Source: Tistlia sp040905785 (lineage in GTDB: Bacteria; Pseudomonadota; Alphaproteobacteria; Kiloniellales; DSM-21159). Taken from it: a DNA stretch of 64,000 nucleotides. Shown here piece after piece: positions 60,404 through 64,000 of this stretch. The stretch covers positions 1-64,000 of the forward strand of contig NZ_JBBDQW010000038.1 of NCBI RefSeq assembly GCF_040905785.1, written 5' to 3'. The stretch's first letter is position 1, and each line of letters starts with the position of its first letter. The position numbers and the translations under genes were made by a program. The notes below the pieces were generated by a model. It ran no database searches. It was not told where the DNA came from and saw nothing but the letters and a program-made list of their open reading frames with translations.

Positions 60404-60925
60404 TCACGAAGGCCTTGGGGGCGCCCGCTCCAGCGGCTCGGCCCGCTGCTCCGGCGGCAGGCCGGCGACGAGTGCGGCCACGTCGGCTCCGCTGGCCGGG
60501 TGACGCCAGCCCGGCGCCAGATCCTGCAGCGGCAGCAGCACGAAGGCGCGCTCCTGCAGGCGCGGATGCGGCAGCACCGGCCAGGCGCCGGTGGGCGAGA
60601 GGGCGCCGTTCCAGTCGAGCAGGTCGAGGTCGAGCACCCGCGGCGCGTTGGGCAGCGAGCGGACCCGCCCGAAGTCCTCCTCGATCCCGTGCAGGAGGCT
60701 CAGCAGCTCGCCGGGCGGCAGCGCGCTCTCGACCTCGGCGACGCCGTTGACGAACCAGGGCTGGTCCGAGGCCGGCACCGGCGCCGAGCGGTACCAGCGC
60801 GAACGCCGACGCACCGCGACGCCCCGCGCGGCCAGCGCCTCGAGCGCCGCCTCCAGCACGGCCCGGGGCTCGCCGAGCGTCGGGTGGGGCAGATTCGCGC
60901 CGAGCGCAACGTAGATCGAGGTCAC
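60404..60925 (-). CDS. folK: 2-amino-4-hydroxy-6-hydroxymethyldihydropteridine pyrophosphokinase
   Basis: This 173-aa folate-pathway kinase transfers pyrophosphate from ATP to the pterin. IYVALGANL is at the start, RRRSRWYRSAPVPASDQPWFVNGVAEV covers the substrate loop, and RVLDLDLLDWNG with HPRLQERAFVLLPL gives the ATP-metal site. GTG at 60925 was chosen (AAGGGC upstream); the longer frame adds non-family residues. It is divergent from the NYN gene and 109 bp before rpoZ. Confidence 0.92.
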   Translation of the reverse strand: MTSIYVALGANLPHPTLGEPRAVLEAALEALAARGVAVRRRSRWYRSAPVPASDQPWFVNGVAEVESALPPGELLSLLHGIEEDFGRVRSLPNAPRVLDLDLLDWNGALSPTGAWPVLPHPRLQERAFVLLPLQDLAPGWRHPASGADVAALVAGLPPEQRAEPLERAPPRPS

Positions 60926-61079
60926 CGGCCGGCCCTTCGCACAACCTTGCAGAATCCGAACGTTGGTGCCAGTTCTAGGCCCATCGAGAGACCCCGTCAT
61001 TATCCCTTGCCGATCTCACCCCCCTTCCGCATTGCCACGAAGCCGCCTGACGTCGGCAGCCGGCAAGAAAGGTGACACG

Positions 61080-61715
61080 ATGAATTTCTATCCCGAGGAG
61101 CGCATTGCGCTGTTCATCGACGGCGCGAATCTTTACGCGACCTCCCGGACGCTCGGTTTCGACATCGACTATCGCCGCCTCTACGACCTTTTTGCCAAGG
61201 AGTGCCGGCTGGTCCGCGCGTTTTACTATACCGCGCTGATCGAGGACCAGGAGTACTCGCCGATCCGGCCGCTGATCGACTGGCTGGACTACAACGGCTA
61301 CTCGATGGTCACCAAGCCGGCGAAGGAGTACGCCGACAGCCAGGGGCGCCGCCGGATCAAGGGCGACATGGACATCGAGCTGGCGGTCGACATGCTGCAG
61401 ATGGCGGACCGGCTGGACCACGCGGTGCTGTTCAGCGGCGACGGTGACTTCCGCCGCCTTGTCGAGGCGGTCCAGCAGAAGGGCGTGCGCGTCACGGTGG
61501 TCTCCTCGATCCGCGCCCAGCCCCCGCTGATCGCCGACGACCTGCGCCGCCAGGCCGACAATTTCATCGACCTGGTCGAGCTGCAGGATCGCATCCAGCG
61601 CCGCCTGCCGCCCGACCACCCGCGCGCCGTGCAGCGCCAGCAGGGCACCGCGGCGGGCAACCAGGCCGGCCGTCAGGAGGCCGACGAGGAAGAGTACGCC
61701 AACGAGGAAGGCTGA
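61080..61715 (+). CDS. NYN-domain (LabA/DUF88) protein
   Basis: This 211-aa protein has a PIN-like NYN domain: ALFIDGANLY (about 9-18), GDMDIELAVDML with conserved acidic residues (about 95-106), and VLFSGDGDFRRLVE (about 114-127). These acidic residues would bind metal in a putative ribonuclease active site. The last 40 residues are Gln- and Glu-rich and probably disordered. ATG at 61080 follows GAAAGGTG. It is followed 3 bp later by a uracil-DNA glycosylase gene, a conserved pairing in this group as far as I recall. Confidence 0.9.
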   Translation: MNFYPEERIALFIDGANLYATSRTLGFDIDYRRLYDLFAKECRLVRAFYYTALIEDQEYSPIRPLIDWLDYNGYSMVTKPAKEYADSQGRRRIKGDMDIELAVDMLQMADRLDHAVLFSGDGDFRRLVEAVQQKGVRVTVVSSIRAQPPLIADDLRRQADNFIDLVELQDRIQRRLPPDHPRAVQRQQGTAAGNQAGRQEADEEEYANEEG

Positions 61716-61718
61716 ACC

Positions 61719-62387
61719 GTGGCTGAGCTCGCGGCAGCCGGCGCAGAAGGGGACGGAGTCGGCCGGCCGCCGAGCGACTGCCCGCTCTGTCCGCGGCTCG
61801 CCGCCTTCCGGGGTGCCAACCGGATCGCCTACCCCGCCTTCCACAACGCGCCGGTGCCCGCCTTCGGGCCGCTCGAGGCGCCGCTGCTGATCGTCGGCCT
61901 GGCACCCGGCCTGAAGGGCGCCAACCGCACCGCACGGCCCTTTACCGGCGACTATGCCGGCGACCTGCTCTATCCGACCCTGCTGCGCTTCGGCCTCGCC
62001 GAGGGCGACTACGGCGCCGACCCCGCCGACGGCCTGCGGATGACGCGCGCGCGCATCACCAACGCCGTGCGCTGCGTACCGCCGCAGAACAAGCCGACGC
62101 CCGAGGAAGAGCGCATCTGCCGCCCCTTCCTGGTCGAGGAGATCGCGGCCATGCCGAACCTGCGGGCGATCCTGGCGCTCGGCTCGCTCGCCCACGGCAG
62201 CACCCTGGCCGCGCTCGGCCTCCGGAAGTCGCACTGCCGCTTCGGCCACGGCGCCCGCCACGCGCTGCCGGACGGACTGCTGCTCGCCGACAGCTACCAC
62301 TGCTCGCGCTACAACACGAACACCCGGCGGCTGACGACGGCGATGTTCGAGAGCGTCTTCGAGGCCCTGCTACCGACGCTCGGCTGA
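61719..62387 (+). CDS. Uracil-DNA glycosylase, family 5 (UDGb)
   Basis: This is a 222-aa iron-sulfur uracil-DNA glycosylase. CPLC at residues 21-24 gives the first two 4Fe-4S cysteines and CVPPQNKPTPEEERIC the other two. GLAPGLKGANRTARPFTGD is the family 5 motif A variant, which lacks the catalytic Asp or Asn of UDG families 1 and 2, and the C-terminal SYHCSRYN is motif B. It removes uracil and other deaminated bases. The start is GTG at 61719, 3 bp after the NYN gene stop. Confidence 0.9.
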   Translation: MAELAAAGAEGDGVGRPPSDCPLCPRLAAFRGANRIAYPAFHNAPVPAFGPLEAPLLIVGLAPGLKGANRTARPFTGDYAGDLLYPTLLRFGLAEGDYGADPADGLRMTRARITNAVRCVPPQNKPTPEEERICRPFLVEEIAAMPNLRAILALGSLAHGSTLAALGLRKSHCRFGHGARHALPDGLLLADSYHCSRYNTNTRRLTTAMFESVFEALLPTLG

Positions 62388-62389
62388 GC

Positions 62390-62848
62390 TCAGCCCTTCT
62401 CGCGCATCAGCCGGGCCTTCTGGCGCTGCCAATCCCGCTGCTTGGCCGATTCCCGCTTGTCGGCCTTCTGCTTGCCCTTGGCGAGGCCGAGGTCGAGCTT
62501 GGCGATGCCGCGCTCGTTGAAGTAGATCGACAGCGGGATCAGGGTGTAGCCCTCGCGCTTGACCTGGCCGAGCAGGCGGTTGCGCTCGCGCTTGTGGAGC
62601 AGCAGCTTGCGCGCCCGCTTGGGGTCGTGGCCGAAGCGGTTGGCCGGGGCGTACTCGGTGATGTGGGCGTTGATCAGCCAGAGCTCGCCGCCCGAGGCGC
62701 CGGCGTAGGCCTCGTTGATCGAGGCCTTGCCGCTGCGCAGCGACTTGACCTCGGAGCCCATCAGCATCAAGCCGGCCTCGACGTGCTCCTCGATGAAGTA
62801 GTCGTGGGTCGCCTTGCGGTTCTGGGCGACCGTCTTGCGCGGAGGCAT
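62390..62848 (-). CDS. smpB: SsrA-binding protein SmpB
   Basis: This 152-aa tmRNA partner is required for trans-translation. The sequence NRKATHDYFIEEHVEAGLMLMGSEVKSLRSGKASI is characteristic, with the basic C-terminal tail KRESAKQRDWQRQKARLMREKG that enters the empty mRNA channel. Convergent with the UDGb gene, 2 bp apart. It lies downstream of dapA on the same strand, separated by the 271-bp inverted-repeat element. Confidence 0.95.
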   Translation of the reverse strand: MPPRKTVAQNRKATHDYFIEEHVEAGLMLMGSEVKSLRSGKASINEAYAGASGGELWLINAHITEYAPANRFGHDPKRARKLLLHKRERNRLLGQVKREGYTLIPLSIYFNERGIAKLDLGLAKGKQKADKRESAKQRDWQRQKARLMREKG

Positions 62849-62876
62849 GGCACTCTTCGTTCCGGCGCCTGGCGCC

Positions 62877-63147
62877 TAGCCTGGATTTCTCATACTGGAA
62901 GGGGTCGTCATCGCTCCTGGTGGGTTCGATCCGCCAGGAGAAGCCCGAAGAGCGTAGCCGAAGCTACGCTCGAGGACTTCGACGCCGCGGGCGAGCCCGC
63001 CAGGAGCGACCCGAAGGGCGTAGGTTATCGCCGCACAGGCCGCGTCGAAGCGCTTGCCCGATGCGCCGCATCGCGCTGCGCGCTTCTCCTTGCCTGTCCA
63101 ACGATAACCCACGTGACGACCCCTTCCAGTATGAGAAATCCAGGCTA
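62877..63147. mobile_element. 271-bp element with perfect 34-bp inverted ends
   Basis: TAGCCTGGATTTCTCATACT... at 62877-62910 is repeated exactly as its reverse complement at 63114-63147. Inside are a second inverted pair (CGCTCCTGGTGGGTTCG with CGAGCCCGCCAGGAGCG, two mismatches), a 9-bp hairpin (GAGCGTAGC-CGAA-GCTACGCTC) and a GGTTATCG/CGATAACC pair. There is no ORF of its own. The right end supplies the TAG stop codon of dapA (63145-63147). It looks like a MITE or large palindromic repeat. Confidence 0.8.
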
Positions 63148-64000
63148 GTTGACCAAGCCGGCATGGACCATGGCGTCGCGAACCAGGGCTTCGGTCCGCG
63201 GCGCCACCGGGATCAGCGGCAGGCGCAGCTCGTTGGCGCAGCGGCCGAGCTGCGAGAGGGCGTACTTGGTGGCCTGGGGGCTCGGCTCGGCGAAGAGGGC
63301 GAGATGCAGCGGCATCAGCCGGTCGTTGATCCGGTGCACCGTGTCGAGGTCGCCTGCGCGCCAAGCGTCGTGCAGGTCGCCGCACAGCTTGGGGGCGACG
63401 TTGGCGGTCACCGAGATACAGCCATGGCCGCCCTGGGCGAGGTAGGGCACCACGGTGGCATCCTCCCCCGAAAGCTGACAGAAGTCGGCGCCGCAGGCGG
63501 CGCGGGTACGATAGGGCCGCACCAGGTCGACCGTCGCGTCCTTGACCCCGACGATGCGCGGCAGCTCGGCAAGCCGCGCCATCGTCTCGACCGACATGTC
63601 GACGATCGAGCGGCCGGGAATGTTGTAGATCAGGATCGGCAACTCGCTGGCGTCGTGGATCGCCTTGAAGTGCTGGTAGAGCCCCTCCTGGTTCGGCTTG
63701 TTGTAGTAGGGGCAGACGGACAGGGCGGCGTCGGCGCCGGCCTGCTCGGCGTGGCGCGTGAAGTCGATGGCTTCGGCGGTCGAGTTCGAGCCGGTGCCGG
63801 CGATCACCGGGACCCGTCCTTCCGCCGCCTCGACGCACAGCTCGACGACCCGCTTGTGTTCCGCATGGCTCAGGGTCGGCGACTCGCCGGTGGTGCCGAC
63901 CGGGACCAGGCCGTCCGTGCCTTCCTCGATCTGCCACTTGACGAAGTCCTGGAAGGCCTTCTCGTCGACGGCGCCGTCGCGGAACGGGGTGATCAGGGCG
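63145..64000 (-). CDS. dapA: 4-hydroxy-tetrahydrodipicolinate synthase, cut by window edge
   Basis: This is the C-terminal 285 codons of DapA, which joins pyruvate and aspartate semialdehyde in lysine and diaminopimelate synthesis. Visible motifs are ITPFRDGAVD at the window edge, GTTGESPTL (pyruvate binding), YYNKPNQEG with the catalytic tyrosine, NIPGRSIVDM, and the Schiff-base lysine in GVKDAT. Only about seven N-terminal residues are missing. The stop codon TAG is part of the inverted end of the adjacent 271-bp element. Confidence 0.93.
   Translation of the reverse strand, partial: ALITPFRDGAVDEKAFQDFVKWQIEEGTDGLVPVGTTGESPTLSHAEHKRVVELCVEAAEGRVPVIAGTGSNSTAEAIDFTRHAEQAGADAALSVCPYYNKPNQEGLYQHFKAIHDASELPILIYNIPGRSIVDMSVETMARLAELPRIVGVKDATVDLVRPYRTRAACGADFCQLSGEDATVVPYLAQGGHGCISVTANVAPKLCGDLHDAWRAGDLDTVHRINDRLMPLHLALFAEPSPQATKYALSQLGRCANELRLPLIPVAPRTEALVRDAMVHAGLVN

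Noticed and set aside
62925..62941. T-loop-like sequence GGTGGGTTCGATCCGCC resembling part of a tRNA
   Set aside because: Shifted pairing of the stem does not give a proper T-arm with a standard loop, and no acceptor, D or anticodon arm fits upstream. It is part of the inner inverted repeat of the 271-bp element.

Overview
The window is a very GC-rich, densely packed chromosomal segment from an alphaproteobacterium, most likely of the Rhodospirillales type. This is inferred from the family content: cbb3 oxidase ccoNOQP-GHIS, a single Rsh with an RFKD motif, homospermidine synthase beside ornithine decarboxylase, class II DAHP synthase, and the housekeeping order dapA-smpB-UDG-NYN-folK-rpoZ-rsh-pdxJ-acpS-lepB-rnc-era. 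No rRNA, tRNA, CRISPR array or phage module was seen. Most open frames opposite real genes are shadows produced by the base composition.

Left part (1-15.3 kb): a TylF-like methyltransferase; a small operon of an unknown protein plus a macro-domain (ADP-ribose) protein; an MFS exporter; a small unknown/XRE regulator group; then a polyamine locus. In that locus hss (homospermidine synthase) and odc (ornithine decarboxylase) are divergent across 575 bp. The odc side carries a structured leader with a small upstream ORF and is the most interesting regulatory region here. It is followed by a PagL-like lipid A deacylase, an LptF-type permease, an APH/kinase fusion and a second MFS protein.

Middle (15.5-41.5 kb): a complete cbb3 oxidase and assembly operon (ccoNOQP, ccoGHIS) behind an FNR-type box; two tandem paralogous small proteins; rpsD; a DMT permease overlapping trmJ; cimA; gltX; an AT-rich, probably acquired TIR/deoxyribosyltransferase-like gene with a direct repeat at its 3' end; nadE preceded by an MNT nucleotidyltransferase and what looks like a HEPN remnant; a class II glutamine amidotransferase; an Lrp regulator; a nicotinate phosphoribosyltransferase; DAHP synthase; glutathione reductase; a D-amino-acid dehydrogenase; and recO.

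Accessory block (41.5-53.3 kb): repeats (a 61-bp tandem array with inverted ends and a 28-bp inverted REP-type pair), then a one-direction catabolic and uptake cluster: AroE-like dehydrogenase, LivKHMGF ABC importer, SDR, fused E1 alpha/beta ketoacid dehydrogenase and VOC protein. A divergent SDR plus FCD-type GntR regulator faces it across a palindromic operator candidate. This block separates era from recO, which are usually neighbours.

Right part (53.3-64 kb): a long minus-strand run of housekeeping genes with several ATGA or GTGA overlaps, broken by a divergent NYN-domain/UDGb pair and by a 271-bp element with perfect 34-bp inverted ends between dapA and smpB. The dapA gene runs off the right edge.
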